A stretch of DNA of 64,000 nt from Timonella senegalensis JC301 (GCF_000312125.1 NZ_HE978641.1:907586-971585), one strand, 5' to 3'. Positions 26,242 through 36,281 are shown, numbered from the stretch's first letter. Notes: generated by a model not told the origin, from the letters alone. Translations and numbers: made by a program.

Positions 26242-28512
26242 ATGACTCTCAACGTTACCCACCGCCCTCACGGCATTGAGCACCCGTACGCGACGTCTGC
26301 GGATCAGCGCATCCCAGTGCACCCAGCAGAGGGCCAGCCCTTCACCATAGGTGCAGTTGTTGATGCGGACGGCGATGTTTCGGTCGACCTTCACTACACG
26401 GTCTCTGGCCAGGAGACTCAGATTATTGCGTTCGCACCCTTCGTTCCGAACGCCGCTGACGCCGCCGCGCTAGCGGGCGGCGACGGCCACCTCGCCGCAG
26501 CCCAGGCGGCACAGCTCGAGTCCGACGGCTCGTGGGCGGTCACTGTGCCGGGACTGGCGCAGGGAGAGAGCGCAACGTACCGGATCGTCGCGAATCAGGG
26601 CGCCGATGTGGCCGAAACGGCAGAGTTCGCTGTGTCCCCGACGCGCTGGGTCGACGACGCGGACGAAGCGCGCGGATCGTTCACAGTCAATGGCGCAGTG
26701 AGCCACCCGAAGCTCGTTCCAGGCTCCGTGCAGTGGCAGTCCAATGCCGAAGGTTTGCTCAAGGTCCGGTTTGCGCTGCGCCTTGAAGACAGCGAACACG
26801 TTGTGGGCTTTGGCGAACGCTACGACTACGTGGATCAGCGCGGACAGTCGCTCGACGCGGTCGTGTTTGAGCAGTACAAGAGCCAGGGTGAGCACCACCG
26901 CACGTACATGCCGATGCCGTTTGCGCATGTGATTGGTGGCTCAGGCTGGGGCTTCCACGTGGAGACCCTCCGCCGATCGTGGTACGACGTCGCGGCATCA
27001 ACTCCCGAAACCATGGTCGTTGAAGTTGCTCTGGGCGGAACGCAAGAGGAATCGCTCAACGTAGCAATCATGGACGGATCTGCGCGTGAAGTTCTCTCTG
27101 CATTCCTGGATGCCGCCGGGCGCCCAGAGCAGATGCCGGAGTGGATCTTTGAGCTGTGGGCCTCTGGCAACGAGTGGAACACCCAAGACATTGTCATGGA
27201 GCGTATGGACTCTCACCGTGACCTCGACATTCCTGTGGGAGTCATTGTCATTGAGGCGTGGTCTGACGAGGAGGGAATCACCATCTGGCGTGATGCCAAG
27301 TATGCGGTGACCGCCGATGGATCCGCGCACAAGGCGGAAGATTTCTCGTTTGAAGAGGGAGGCGCGTGGCCTAACCCGAAGGCGATGATCGACGAGCTTC
27401 ACGCACGCGGAATCAAGGTGATCCTCTGGCAGATCCCGCTCCAGAAAACCTCGTATGACCTGGGCGAGTCCGTTCCCGAGGACTCGCAGGTGCTCATCGA
27501 TGGGCGCGCTATGGTCGAGGGCGGCCACGCGATCCTAGAGTCTGATGGAACCCCGTACCACAACCGTGGTTGGTGGTTCCCGCAGGCGCTCATGGCTGAC
27601 CTTTCTACCCAGTCAGGGCGGGATTGGTGGACCGAAAAGCGCCGCTACCTCGTAGAAGACTTCGACGTTGATGGTTTCAAGACCGACGGCGGCGAGCATG
27701 CTTGGGGCTACGACCTTCAGTATGGCGACGGACGCAAGGGCGACGAGGGAAACAACCTGTACCCCGTGCACTACGCTCGCGCGTTTGGTGACCTCCTACG
27801 GTCTGTAGGAAAGGCTCCAGTAACGTTCTCTCGTTCAGGCTTTACCGGTTCGCAGGCGCATGGCTTGTTCTGGGCTGGGGACGAAAACTCGACGTGGCAG
27901 GCTTTCCGTAGTTCCGTTGTCGCGGGTATCACTGCCGGTTCGTGCGGAATCCTGTACTGGGGCTGGGACCTTGGAGGGTTCTCCGGTCCGGTTCCTGACT
28001 CGGAGCTCTACATCCGCGCAACTGGGGCCTCGGTGTTCATGCCGATCATGCAGTACCACTCTGAGTTCAACCACCACCAGCGTCCGTTGCGTGACCGCAC
28101 ACCGTGGTATGTGGCGGAATCGAACTCGACTCCTGAGGTTGTGGACCAGTTCCGCTACTTTGCAAAGCTGCGTACCGCGTTGGTTCCTTACGTGAAGGCG
28201 CAGGCGGATGCTTGTGTTGCAGCCGATGTGCCGCTCATGCGTGGACTGTTCTTCGATTATTCGGGCGACCCGAACATTTGGGACCACGAGACGCAGTACA
28301 TGTTTGGTGACGCGTTCCTTGTGAACCCGATCCTCTTTGCTGACGCACATGACGTGGAGACGTATCTTCCTGCTGGCGAGTGGGTGGACGTGTTCACCGG
28401 GCAGGTGCACGAGGGTGGTCAGTTTGTATCGCGTGACTACACGATGCTTGAGGTTCCAGTCTTCGCCAAGGCTGACAGGTGGGAGGCCGTGCGCGGATAC
28501 TTTGGTAAGTGA
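26242..28512 (+). CDS. GH31 alpha-glucosidase/alpha-xylosidase
   Basis: A 756-aa family 31 glycoside hydrolase. The nucleophile Asp482 lies in DGFKTDGGE and the probable acid/base Asp547 in LFWAGDENSTW. N-terminal beta-sandwich, (beta/alpha)8 barrel and C-terminal beta domains can be followed by length. The KTD-x-GE form of the nucleophile motif is seen in alpha-xylosidases and in some alpha-glucosidases, so the substrate is open. ATG 26242 is chosen because the earlier in-frame region overlaps the GH15-like gene. It is the last gene of the operon and is followed by a strong terminator. Confidence 0.9.
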   Translation: MTLNVTHRPHGIEHPYATSADQRIPVHPAEGQPFTIGAVVDADGDVSVDLHYTVSGQETQIIAFAPFVPNAADAAALAGGDGHLAAAQAAQLESDGSWAVTVPGLAQGESATYRIVANQGADVAETAEFAVSPTRWVDDADEARGSFTVNGAVSHPKLVPGSVQWQSNAEGLLKVRFALRLEDSEHVVGFGERYDYVDQRGQSLDAVVFEQYKSQGEHHRTYMPMPFAHVIGGSGWGFHVETLRRSWYDVAASTPETMVVEVALGGTQEESLNVAIMDGSAREVLSAFLDAAGRPEQMPEWIFELWASGNEWNTQDIVMERMDSHRDLDIPVGVIVIEAWSDEEGITIWRDAKYAVTADGSAHKAEDFSFEEGGAWPNPKAMIDELHARGIKVILWQIPLQKTSYDLGESVPEDSQVLIDGRAMVEGGHAILESDGTPYHNRGWWFPQALMADLSTQSGRDWWTEKRRYLVEDFDVDGFKTDGGEHAWGYDLQYGDGRKGDEGNNLYPVHYARAFGDLLRSVGKAPVTFSRSGFTGSQAHGLFWAGDENSTWQAFRSSVVAGITAGSCGILYWGWDLGGFSGPVPDSELYIRATGASVFMPIMQYHSEFNHHQRPLRDRTPWYVAESNSTPEVVDQFRYFAKLRTALVPYVKAQADACVAADVPLMRGLFFDYSGDPNIWDHETQYMFGDAFLVNPILFADAHDVETYLPAGEWVDVFTGQVHEGGQFVSRDYTMLEVPVFAKADRWEAVRGYFGK

Positions 28513-28533
28513 GTTCCTCACGGGCAGAGAACT

Positions 28534-28571
28534 AGGGCGGGAGCCACAGCGTGTGCTGTGGCTCCCGCCCT
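28534..28571 (+). terminator. Strong terminator of the alpha-glucoside operon
   Basis: A 17-bp perfect stem, left arm 28534-28550 (AGGGCGGGAGCCACAGC) and right arm 28555-28571, with a GTGT loop, 22 bases after the GH31 stop. Confidence 0.85.
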
Positions 28572-28578
28572 GTGCTTA

Positions 28579-28633
28579 TCGACGATTGTGGCTGGCTCTC
28601 CTGACGCTCATGCGTCCCAGCCACAATCGTCGA
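28579..28633. repeat. 17-bp inverted repeat carrying the 12-base word
   Basis: TCGACGATTGTGGCTGG (28579-28595) pairs perfectly with 28617-28633 across a 21-base loop. The right arm runs into ATCGTCGAAAAT (28626-28637). It follows the terminator directly, making a double hairpin. From 28638 to 28848 I see only a small GCATCCC/GGGATGC hairpin and no supported gene. Confidence 0.8.
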
Positions 28634-28848
28634 AAATCGGCGGGCATCCCGTAAGGGATGCGCCGAGTGTGGTTCTTGGCTCTTAATTTAGTGAGATCTG
28701 AGCGCGGTGTGGAGGGCCTTTGGTCCGGTACGGATGGGGACCGCTCTCCGCCGTGTTTCCGCGGCCCGCGCGGTGGTGCGGAGGCCTGTTCGGAGCGTGC
28801 TGTGGAGGGGTTTTGGGGTCCGAGCAGGAAATCTTTGCGCGCTAACTA

Positions 28849-28877
28849 TTGCCACGACACGCAACTATGCCTATGCT
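28849..28877 (+). promoter_or_regulatory. lsr operon promoter
   Basis: TTGCCA at 28849-28854, a 17-base spacer and TATGCT at 28872-28877, upstream of the lsrA GTG. Two operator-like inverted repeats begin 2 bases after the -10. Confidence 0.75.
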
Positions 28878-28878
28878 G

Positions 28879-28911
28879 TGAGCAGATGCTCAATTACTGA
28901 GCACATGCTCA
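28879..28911. promoter_or_regulatory. Paired LsrR-like operators
   Basis: TGAGCAGATGCTCA (28879-28892) and TGAGCACATGCTCA (28898-28911) both have the form TGAGCA-N2-TGCTCA. Their centres are 19 bp apart, about two helical turns. They cover the expected transcription start, so binding would block initiation. The SorC/DeoR-type LsrR regulator is encoded in the same operon. Confidence 0.8.
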
Positions 28912-28936
28912 CAACAGTGCAGTTGAGAGGTGGAAC

Positions 28937-30457
28937 GTGGTTCAAGGTAGAACTGACGGCAATGGAGCGCAGCCGGTTGCTGTGCTGGAAAACATTTGGA
29001 AGTCCTTCGGCGGAATCGCCGTGCTCAAAGGCGTCACCATTGACCTTCAGCCCGGAGAAATCCATGCGTTAGTGGGAGGAAACGGGGCTGGCAAGTCCAC
29101 CCTCATGAAGATCGTGACGGGCGTTGAAACCCCGGACAGTGGCACGATTACGATCGCGGGCAACGAGGTACGAAACCTCTCGCCTAGGGCCGCGCACGCA
29201 AACGGCGTGTACCTAGTTCCCCAGGAACCAGAACTCTTCCCAAACCTCTCCGTCCACGAGAACATCTCGCTCGCACTCGGAGATCTCAAAGTCTCGCGCA
29301 GCAAGATCGCGGAAGTCACCGCATCGCTCTGCGACACAATCGACCTCGACTCTCGCGCAAGCGACCTGTCGATCTCCGACCAGCAACTCGTCGAGATCAT
29401 CCGCGGCGTACTACGCGGGGCGCACCTCCTCATCGTTGACGAACCGACCTCATCACTCACCGCAAAAGAAGCTCAGCGGCTGTTCACACACCTGCGCAAC
29501 TTCGCGCAAAATGGCGTGGGAATCTTCTACGTTACACACCGCATGGCAGAGATCTTCGAACTCTGCGATCGAGTCACCGTGTTGCGTGATGGCGTCACCG
29601 TGCTCCAGAAGAACACAGAGGACTCATCCATCGCGGAACTCGTCGCCGCAATGGTGCCTCAGCAGGGACAACCCGTGGCCATCCACGAAAAGCAGACGCG
29701 ACAAGCCGTAGCCAACGTTGAGCCAGCCCTTCAAGTGCGAGAACTCACGGGCGACGGCTTCTGCAACGTCTCCTTCGACCTCTACCCAGGGGAAGTACTT
29801 GGGATCGCTGGAGTTATTGGGGCAGGGCGTACGGAACTCGCCGAGACTATCTACGGCGTCCGCAAGGGGCTCGGAAAGGTCACCCTGAACTCGAAGGACT
29901 ACTCCAAGAGGACACCAAACAAGTCTCTGCGTCTCGGTCTGAGCTACGTCCCAGAAGACCGACACGAACACGGAGTGTTCCTTCTCGGAAGCATCGTGGA
30001 CAACACAACCTCTGGCATCCTCGAACGGATCTCCACCCTCGGCGTAATCAACCGCGCCAAAGATGTGGACTCGGCCGAAACGTTCGCGCGTGACCTTTCG
30101 CTCCAAAAAGGCAGCCTGTCGCGCAAGGTAGGCAACCTTTCCGGTGGAAACCAGCAGAAGGTATCGCTGGCAAAGGCGCTCGCCGCACAACCTTCGGTCA
30201 TCATCCTTGATGAGCCATCTCGAGGCATCGACGTCGCTGCACGAGCCGATCTCTACAGACTCGTTGAAACCCTCGCTAACAGGGGTCTAGCTGTCCTGCT
30301 CATCTCATCAGAGTTCGAGGAAATTGAGCTTCTGTCTACGCGAGTCCTCGTCATGAGGGACGGGCTCGTCACGGACGAACTTACCGGAGAAGACATCTCA
30401 TTCGGCAACATTCGCGACGCTGCGTTTGGTGCCCACGACAGCAAGAAGTCAGCATGA
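28937..30457 (+). CDS. lsrA: AI-2 ABC importer ATPase LsrA
   Basis: A 506-aa protein with two tandem ABC domains, as in RbsA/LsrA. The first has Walker A GGNGAGKST and a degenerate signature around DLSISDQQLVEIIRG. The second has GVIGAGRTELAE and the signature LSGGNQQKVSLAKAL followed by VIILDEPSRGID. GTG 28937 follows GAGAGGTGGAAC. Identification as LsrA rather than RbsA rests on linkage to clear LsrK and LsrF genes. It overlaps the first permease by 4 bases. Confidence 0.88.
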   Translation: MVQGRTDGNGAQPVAVLENIWKSFGGIAVLKGVTIDLQPGEIHALVGGNGAGKSTLMKIVTGVETPDSGTITIAGNEVRNLSPRAAHANGVYLVPQEPELFPNLSVHENISLALGDLKVSRSKIAEVTASLCDTIDLDSRASDLSISDQQLVEIIRGVLRGAHLLIVDEPTSSLTAKEAQRLFTHLRNFAQNGVGIFYVTHRMAEIFELCDRVTVLRDGVTVLQKNTEDSSIAELVAAMVPQQGQPVAIHEKQTRQAVANVEPALQVRELTGDGFCNVSFDLYPGEVLGIAGVIGAGRTELAETIYGVRKGLGKVTLNSKDYSKRTPNKSLRLGLSYVPEDRHEHGVFLLGSIVDNTTSGILERISTLGVINRAKDVDSAETFARDLSLQKGSLSRKVGNLSGGNQQKVSLAKALAAQPSVIILDEPSRGIDVAARADLYRLVETLANRGLAVLLISSEFEEIELLSTRVLVMRDGLVTDELTGEDISFGNIRDAAFGAHDSKKSA

Positions 30458-31479
30458 TCAAGCACATATTGAAGTCCCGTGAATCCATCACAGTAATCGG
30501 TGCACTCGGGTTCATCGCGATCATCGGAATCGCGCAGCCATCGTTCGTAGCATTCTCGAACCTCGCACGAGTAGCCAACTCGACCGTCATACTGGCGCTC
30601 CTGACCGCCGGAGTCGCCGTCGTCATCATCACGCGCAACATTGACGTGTCTGTGGGCTCCACGATGGCGCTCTCCGGAATCGTCGCAGGCCTTCTGCTGA
30701 AGAACGGAATGCCGATCCCTCTGGTTGTGCTCCTTACCCTCGTATTGGGCGCTGCGCTAGGAGCAATCAACGGCATTGGCGTATCGATCGGTAGGGTTCC
30801 ATCCATCGTGATGACGCTCGGCACCCTCGGCGCCTACCGAGGAATCTCATTCATGATCACCGGTGGACACTCAGTCGAAAACATCCCTTCGCAGTACAAG
30901 AAGGCAGGAACTGCAACGCTGCTCGGGATCCCGGTCTTCGTCTGGATGACCATCGTCATCCTGGTGGTCCTCGGCTTCGTGCTCGCCAAGACATCCTTTG
31001 GCCGCAAGATCTACGCCACAGGCGACAACATTCAGGGCGCCCACTTGATCGGCGTGCCCACCAAGACCATGACGGTGACCGCGTTTGCGGCCTCTGGGCT
31101 CTTCGCTTCTATGGCCGCCCTCGTCTTCCTCGCCCAGATCGGATCCATCTCCAACCAGGCAGGTATGGGAATCGAAATGCGTGCGATTGCGGCAGCCGTG
31201 ATCGGCGGAGTCGCGCTCACAGGCGGCGTGGGAACCATCCTTGGAGCCTCGTTCGGTGCGCTGTTCATCACCACTGCAACCAGCTCACTCTCCTTCCTTG
31301 GAGTTCCGGGCTTCTGGTCCGACATGGTGATCGGCGCAATCCTGCTCATCGCACTGTTTGCCGACTCCCAGGTGGGCAAGCGCATGGAACGAAAACGGCT
31401 CGAAGCCAGATACCAGAGGGCTAAGACCGTACCCCAAGAAATCTCAAATGACCCTGTCAACGCAGGAGGTGCGCTCTGA
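30454..31479 (+). CDS. lsrC: AI-2 importer permease LsrC
   Basis: A 341-aa BPD_transp_2-type permease (CUT2), with about ten hydrophobic helices and conserved RNIDVSVGSTMALSG and GGVALTGGVGTILGA motifs. It overlaps lsrA by 4 bases and shares one base with the next permease. The C/D order is assigned by position. Confidence 0.87.
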   Translation: MIKHILKSRESITVIGALGFIAIIGIAQPSFVAFSNLARVANSTVILALLTAGVAVVIITRNIDVSVGSTMALSGIVAGLLLKNGMPIPLVVLLTLVLGAALGAINGIGVSIGRVPSIVMTLGTLGAYRGISFMITGGHSVENIPSQYKKAGTATLLGIPVFVWMTIVILVVLGFVLAKTSFGRKIYATGDNIQGAHLIGVPTKTMTVTAFAASGLFASMAALVFLAQIGSISNQAGMGIEMRAIAAAVIGGVALTGGVGTILGASFGALFITTATSSLSFLGVPGFWSDMVIGAILLIALFADSQVGKRMERKRLEARYQRAKTVPQEISNDPVNAGGAL

Positions 31480-32513
31480 TGCAGAACCTGAAAAAGTACC
31501 TGTTTCGGTGGGAAGGCGCGCTCGTCGTTGTACTCATCGCACAGATCCTCATCTTCGGAATGCTCAACCCGCGCTTCCTCAACCTAGACCGTCTGATTAG
31601 CTCGTCATCGGACTTCGTCTACCTCGGCATCATTGCGCTACCACTCGCGATAGTCATGATGACAGGCGGCATCGACATCTCGATCGGCTCCATGGTCTCA
31701 CTCACCGCGATCGTCACCGGCGTGTGTTTCTCCAACGGGCTCAACATTTGGCTGGCTGCGTTCATCGGGATCCTGGCCGCACTCGTTGCCGGCGTCATCA
31801 ACGCCGCTCTTATCCTGTCCACGGGGGCCAACCCCATGGTTATTACCCTCGGCACGCAGTTCCTGTTCGCAGGGATGGCCATCGGAATCTCCGGTCTCGC
31901 CAACGTGTCTGCGTTCGAGGGTATCTCGGGAATGCCGGACTCGTTCGTGCAAATCTCCAACGGAGACATCGCAGGCATCCCCAACATGCTGATCATCTTC
32001 GCCGTGATCGCAGGGGTGTTCGCATTCATCCTGCACGGCACCACGTTCGGCCGCCAAGCCCGCCTGCTGGGAGCGAACCCCAAAGCTGCGACCTACGCGG
32101 GCTTTCCCATTCGGCGAGTCACGTACCTCGCCTACGGCCTCACGGCCCTCGGCTCCGGAATCACCGGGGTTCTGATGACCAGCTATGTAGCATCCGCACG
32201 CGCCGACATCGGCGCCCAAGTTCTTCTGCCAGTCCTCACCCTCGTAGTGATTGGTGGAGTCTCCATGTACGGAGGAGAAGGAACCATCGTTGGCGTTGTC
32301 ATCGCAACGTTCGTGATTGGTTACCTGCAACAAGGTCTGCGCTTCTCAGGCTTGAGTGAATCTGAAGTGTCCGTAGCAACGGGCGCCGCTCTCGTCCTCG
32401 TGGCAAGTCTTCGCTGGTGGACCCACCACGTCGCAGAACGAATCAAAAACCAGAAGGTCAAGAAGCAAGCTGCAACGCCGCGGCCACAAGCTGCACCAGT
32501 TGCATCGAGTTGA
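31479..32513 (+). CDS. lsrD: AI-2 importer permease LsrD
   Basis: A 344-aa second CUT2 permease with the same motifs (TGGIDISIGSMVSL and GGVSMYGGEGTIVG). It starts with ATG overlapping the previous TGA by one base and follows GGAGGTGCG. The C-terminal Lys/Pro/Ala-rich tail is cytoplasmic. Confidence 0.87.
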   Translation: MQNLKKYLFRWEGALVVVLIAQILIFGMLNPRFLNLDRLISSSSDFVYLGIIALPLAIVMMTGGIDISIGSMVSLTAIVTGVCFSNGLNIWLAAFIGILAALVAGVINAALILSTGANPMVITLGTQFLFAGMAIGISGLANVSAFEGISGMPDSFVQISNGDIAGIPNMLIIFAVIAGVFAFILHGTTFGRQARLLGANPKAATYAGFPIRRVTYLAYGLTALGSGITGVLMTSYVASARADIGAQVLLPVLTLVVIGGVSMYGGEGTIVGVVIATFVIGYLQQGLRFSGLSESEVSVATGAALVLVASLRWWTHHVAERIKNQKVKKQAATPRPQAAPVASS

Positions 32514-32650
32514 CGCTTAGTCGCTGAACAGCGTTGTTGGACTAGCTGTCGCAACGGCGCCCAAGCCGATATCTACAAGGCTGCGCGGACCTCTCGGAAG
32601 TGCCGAAGGAAACCAGGTCGCGCAGCTCAGAACATGAAGGAGAAGAATCA

Positions 32651-33682
32651 ATGAAGATCGCTTCCAAGCTCGCGGCAGCCGCCGCAGTCCTCGCCCTGAC
32701 GGCCGCATGCTCGTCAACAGATGGTGGGGAAGCAGGCAGCAACAAGGTCGCTTTCATCCCGAAGCTCACCGGTGTGGGCTTCTTCGAAAGTGGTGGAGCC
32801 GGCGCAGTTGAAGCCGGCAAGAAGTACGAACTCGACGTCGAGTACGTGGGATCGCCCGAAGGATCGGTGGCAAAGCAGGTTGAGCTCATCAACACCCAGG
32901 TTCAGCAGGGTGTAGGCGCGATCATCGTGTCCTCAGTTTCGCCTGATGGTCTGTGCCAGGCCCTCAAGAAGGCAATGGACCAGGGCGTTAAGGTTCTGAC
33001 CTGGGACTCCGACACCAACCCAGAGTGCCGCTCGCACTACATCTCCCAGGGAACCGCTGACCAGCTCGGCAGCCTCCTCGTGGAAATGGGCGCCGAGGAC
33101 TACTCCAAGGACGAGGCAGTCAAGGTCGCATTCCACTACTCCAGCCCAACCGTGACGGACCAGAACCAGTGGGCTGAGGTTGCAAAGTCGATTATCGGCA
33201 AGGAGACCAAGTGGGAGATCGTTGACACCGTCTTCTCCGAGAACCAGACTGAACTCGCAGTCCAGCAGGCAGAGGCTCTTCTGAACGCCAACCCTGACCT
33301 GAAGATCATCTTCTGCCCTGACGCCAACGCGCTTCCAGGCACCGCGCAGGCTCTGGAAAATCTTGGACGCAAGGACGTGACCGTGGTTGGGTTCTCAACG
33401 CCAAACGTCATGGCTCCTTACGTGGAGAACGGAACGATCGACCGGTTCGCTCTGTGGGACGTCACCAAGCAGGGTGAGCTCTCGGTAGCAGTGGCCAAAA
33501 AGCTCCTTGATGGTGAAGAGCTCAACGTAGGCGACAAGTTCGACGTTGACGGCTTCGGTAGCGTCGAGGTTTCGCCTAACTCGGTTCAGGGGTACGACTA
33601 TGAAGCAGACGGCAACGGAATCATTCTGATGCCAGAGCGTGTTGTGTTCACGGCCGACAACATCAAGGACTTTGATTTCTAG
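32651..33682 (+). CDS. lsrB: AI-2-binding lipoprotein LsrB
   Basis: A 343-aa periplasmic-binding-protein-like lipoprotein with lipobox TAAC (Cys20); ATG 32651 follows AAGGAGAAG. The early [17 protein letters not shown] and later [15 protein letters not shown] segments match the LsrB layout, where lysine, aspartates and a Cys/Arg patch line the pocket for R-THMF-type AI-2. Identity as LsrB is supported by context and this similarity; direct ligand residues were not aligned. Confidence 0.85.
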   Translation: MKIASKLAAAAAVLALTAACSSTDGGEAGSNKVAFIPKLTGVGFFESGGAGAVEAGKKYELDVEYVGSPEGSVAKQVELINTQVQQGVGAIIVSSVSPDGLCQALKKAMDQGVKVLTWDSDTNPECRSHYISQGTADQLGSLLVEMGAEDYSKDEAVKVAFHYSSPTVTDQNQWAEVAKSIIGKETKWEIVDTVFSENQTELAVQQAEALLNANPDLKIIFCPDANALPGTAQALENLGRKDVTVVGFSTPNVMAPYVENGTIDRFALWDVTKQGELSVAVAKKLLDGEELNVGDKFDVDGFGSVEVSPNSVQGYDYEADGNGIILMPERVVFTADNIKDFDF

Positions 33683-33691
33683 TAGGAAGAT

Positions 33692-33716
33692 GGGTGCGGG
33701 CCTTTGGCCCGCACCC
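33692..33716 (+). terminator. Stem-loop after lsrB
   Basis: GGGTGCGGGCC (33692-33702) and GGCCCGCACCC (33706-33716) form a perfect 11-bp stem with a 3-base loop, 9 bases after the lsrB stop. There is no U-tract; probably a partial terminator between importer and processing genes. Confidence 0.65.
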
Positions 33717-33741
33717 TCAATAACCACGACAGCGGGGAACA

Positions 33742-34707
33742 ATGAGCGAGCGCGTAGCAGACCTGAAGGATTGGGTCGCTGAGGAACAACTACTGCGAGT
33801 GGCTTGGTACTACTACGTAGATCAGCTAACCCAGGACGACATTGCTAAGCGAATGCAGATTTCCCGTGCTGGTGCAGGACGACTCCTTGAGAGGTGCCGT
33901 CAGGCCGGGATCGTCACGTTCACGATCAACTCGGATCACTACGAGGCGTTCCAACTGGCGCGGCTCCTCAAGGAGAAGTTCGGCCTGCGTGAGGCACTGG
34001 TTCCGCCCACGCTCGAGGACGACCTTGTGGATCAAGGGCAGATCAACGCGCGGCTGGGTAGGGGAGCTGCGCAGTACCTGCAGTCTCACCTCAAGGCGGA
34101 TGACGTCCTTGGTATGGGGTGGGGAGACACGGTGCAGCAGACGATGCGGTGCGTCAGTTCTGACGTGGCCAGCAGGGTCTCCACAGTCTCGTTGACCGGT
34201 GGTGTTGGGGCGTACGTCAACACGCTCCGACGGGTGCGCAATGCGTCGAGCAATGCGCCCGCGGACCACGTGCTTCCCACGCCGATCGTTGCGTCGAGTG
34301 AGGCGTTAGCTTCAGCGCTTTTGAAGGAAACTGAGGTCCAGCGGGTTCTTGGCCTGGCCAAAACCGCTGATCACGCAATCGTGGGTATCGGAGGCATGGT
34401 GGGCGCCCCCACCATCGCACAGCTGGGTTACACCACTGAACACGAGCTTGACCTGGGGCGCGAAGCAGGAGCCGTCGGAGACATCCTGGGAGTCTATTAC
34501 GACGCTAAGGGGGAAGTGGTTGACCTTCCCATCCACAAGCGCCGTATTGGGATCTCGCTCGACGACTTACGCAAAATCCCAAACGTTATTGGCGTCGCTG
34601 CAGGTGAGAGCAAGATTGCGGCAATTCGCGGTGCGCTTAAGGGCGGTTATCTCGATGTGTTGGTGACCACCGAAGCCATCGCTAGAAAGCTCATAGAAGA
34701 GGAGTAG
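33742..34707 (+). CDS. lsrR: SorC-family regulator LsrR
   Basis: A 321-aa protein with an N-terminal helix-turn-helix (LTQDDIAKRMQISRAGAGRLL) and a SorC sugar-binding domain (GMGWGDTVQQTM, VGIGGMVGAPT, and a C-terminal GVAAGESKIAAIRGAL). In enteric bacteria LsrR is released from DNA by phospho-AI-2. Here it lies inside the operon rather than divergent from lsrA, three bases before lsrK. The paired inverted repeats at 28879-28911 are its probable sites. Confidence 0.88.
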   Translation: MSERVADLKDWVAEEQLLRVAWYYYVDQLTQDDIAKRMQISRAGAGRLLERCRQAGIVTFTINSDHYEAFQLARLLKEKFGLREALVPPTLEDDLVDQGQINARLGRGAAQYLQSHLKADDVLGMGWGDTVQQTMRCVSSDVASRVSTVSLTGGVGAYVNTLRRVRNASSNAPADHVLPTPIVASSEALASALLKETEVQRVLGLAKTADHAIVGIGGMVGAPTIAQLGYTTEHELDLGREAGAVGDILGVYYDAKGEVVDLPIHKRRIGISLDDLRKIPNVIGVAAGESKIAAIRGALKGGYLDVLVTTEAIARKLIEEE

Positions 34708-34709
34708 TC

Positions 34710-36269
34710 ATGAGTCACGTCATGGCAATCGACGCTGGGACTGGCTCCATTCGAGCAGTGATCTTCACGCTCGATGGCCAACTTGTTCAAATAGCCCAGC
34801 GTTCGTGGGAGCACAAACCAGAGCCCGGCGTGCCGGGGTCGATGGCCTTCACCACCGATGAAAACTATGCGCTCATGGTCGAGTGCATCGAAGAGGCCCT
34901 GAGCCTTTCGGGAGTTTCCGGTTCTGACATCAAGGCTGTATCTGCCTCCGCGATGCGGGAGGGTTTTGTGGTCCTTGATGCGCAGGGTACAGAGATTTGG
35001 GCGTGCGCCAACGTTGACTCACGGGCCAATGAGCAGGTCTCCCACCTGTTTGCTCAGGAAGGCGTCGTCGAGGAACTTTATGCGCTGAGCGGCCAGACAC
35101 CGGCGCTCGCGGCGCAGCCTCGACTGCTCTGGTTGAAGGAGAACCGCCCCGACGTTTACGAGAGTGCGCACACGGTGCTGATGCTCAGTGAGTGGGTGCT
35201 CTTCCGGCTTTCTGGGGCGCGGGTCATGGAGCCTTCAAATGGTTCTACATCTGGTTTGCTCGCGATGGCTTCGCGTGATGTCGACCCGCGCCTTGCGGTG
35301 CGTGCCGGGATTCGCGACGATCTTGTTCCGCAGGTCCTTGAGCCCGGTTCGGTGGTGGGTACGGTCCGTCCGGATGTGGCGGCCCAGACCGGCCTCGGCA
35401 CCAACACTCTTGTGGTGGTGGGAGGCGGAGACGCGCAACTCGCGGCACTCGGATTGGGTCTCACGAAGCCGGGTCAGGTGCTACTGACCGCCGGCACCTT
35501 CTGGCAACTGAACGTGAACCTAGGTGCTCCCGTTGCGGATCCGAACATGAAGATTCGCGTGAACATGGCGGCGGTTCCGGGCGTGTGGCAGGCCGAGGCT
35601 ATCGCGTTCCACCCGGGTACTGCGGTGCGCTGGTTTAGGGACACGTTCGCCGTCCAGGAAACTGCAGCTGCCAAGGAGCAGGGCCGAAACCCACTGGACC
35701 TGTTGTGTGAGTTGGCTGCTGAGATACCCATTGGGTCAGGTTCGGTCGTGCCGATCTTCTCGGACGTCATGAATTACGACCGCTGGACCCACGCAGCGCC
35801 GTCTTTCTTGAACTTGGGGTTGGAGGGCGGACCGCGCCTTCGTGCCGCAATGTTCCGTTCCCTGCTGGAGAACGCCGCCATTGTGTCTGACGCCAACCTC
35901 CAACTCGTGTCGTCGTTCGCTCCCATCAATGATTCCGAGCCGGTGACCTTCGCTGGAGGCGCCGCCAACTCGCTCATTTGGTCGCAGATCACGGCGGACG
36001 TGCTCGGCAAAGACCTGCAGATCCCGGCCGTCACGGAGGCTACGGCACAGGGGACCGCAGCGTGTGCTGCCTCTGCCGTGCTCGAAGGGACCACACCTGC
36101 GGAAGTAGCCTCGCGCTGGCTCACGTGGAGCCACACCGTCAGCGCAAACATGAGCGCCCATGAGCAGTACAACGAGGTCAAAGATCGTTGGCGCGCAGCG
36201 TATGGAGCTCAACTCGAACTAGCCAATGCCGGCGTGACCTCGCCACTGTGGCGTGCACCTGGCGCCTGA
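34710..36269 (+). CDS. lsrK: Autoinducer-2 kinase LsrK
   Basis: A 519-aa FGGY kinase that would phosphorylate imported AI-2 (DPD) to P-DPD. It closely follows the enteric LsrK pattern: MAIDAGTGSIRAVIF at the N-end, VSASAMREGFVVLDAQG, IWACANVDSRA, the VVVGGGDAQLAALGLG region, PIFSDVMNYDRWTHAAPSF, VTFAGGAANSLIWSQI, and the C-terminus TSPLWRAPGA. These specific features separate it from xylulo- or glycerol kinases. Confidence 0.94.
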   Translation: MSHVMAIDAGTGSIRAVIFTLDGQLVQIAQRSWEHKPEPGVPGSMAFTTDENYALMVECIEEALSLSGVSGSDIKAVSASAMREGFVVLDAQGTEIWACANVDSRANEQVSHLFAQEGVVEELYALSGQTPALAAQPRLLWLKENRPDVYESAHTVLMLSEWVLFRLSGARVMEPSNGSTSGLLAMASRDVDPRLAVRAGIRDDLVPQVLEPGSVVGTVRPDVAAQTGLGTNTLVVVGGGDAQLAALGLGLTKPGQVLLTAGTFWQLNVNLGAPVADPNMKIRVNMAAVPGVWQAEAIAFHPGTAVRWFRDTFAVQETAAAKEQGRNPLDLLCELAAEIPIGSGSVVPIFSDVMNYDRWTHAAPSFLNLGLEGGPRLRAAMFRSLLENAAIVSDANLQLVSSFAPINDSEPVTFAGGAANSLIWSQITADVLGKDLQIPAVTEATAQGTAACAASAVLEGTTPAEVASRWLTWSHTVSANMSAHEQYNEVKDRWRAAYGAQLELANAGVTSPLWRAPGA

Positions 36270-36281
36270 AAGGACCTAACC

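Noticed and set aside
34710-36269. Reading the FGGY kinase as xylulokinase or glycerol kinase
   Set aside because: Specific LsrK motifs (AMREGFVVLDAQG, IWACANVDSRA, C-terminal LWRAPGA) and linkage to LsrF fit the AI-2 kinase much better.
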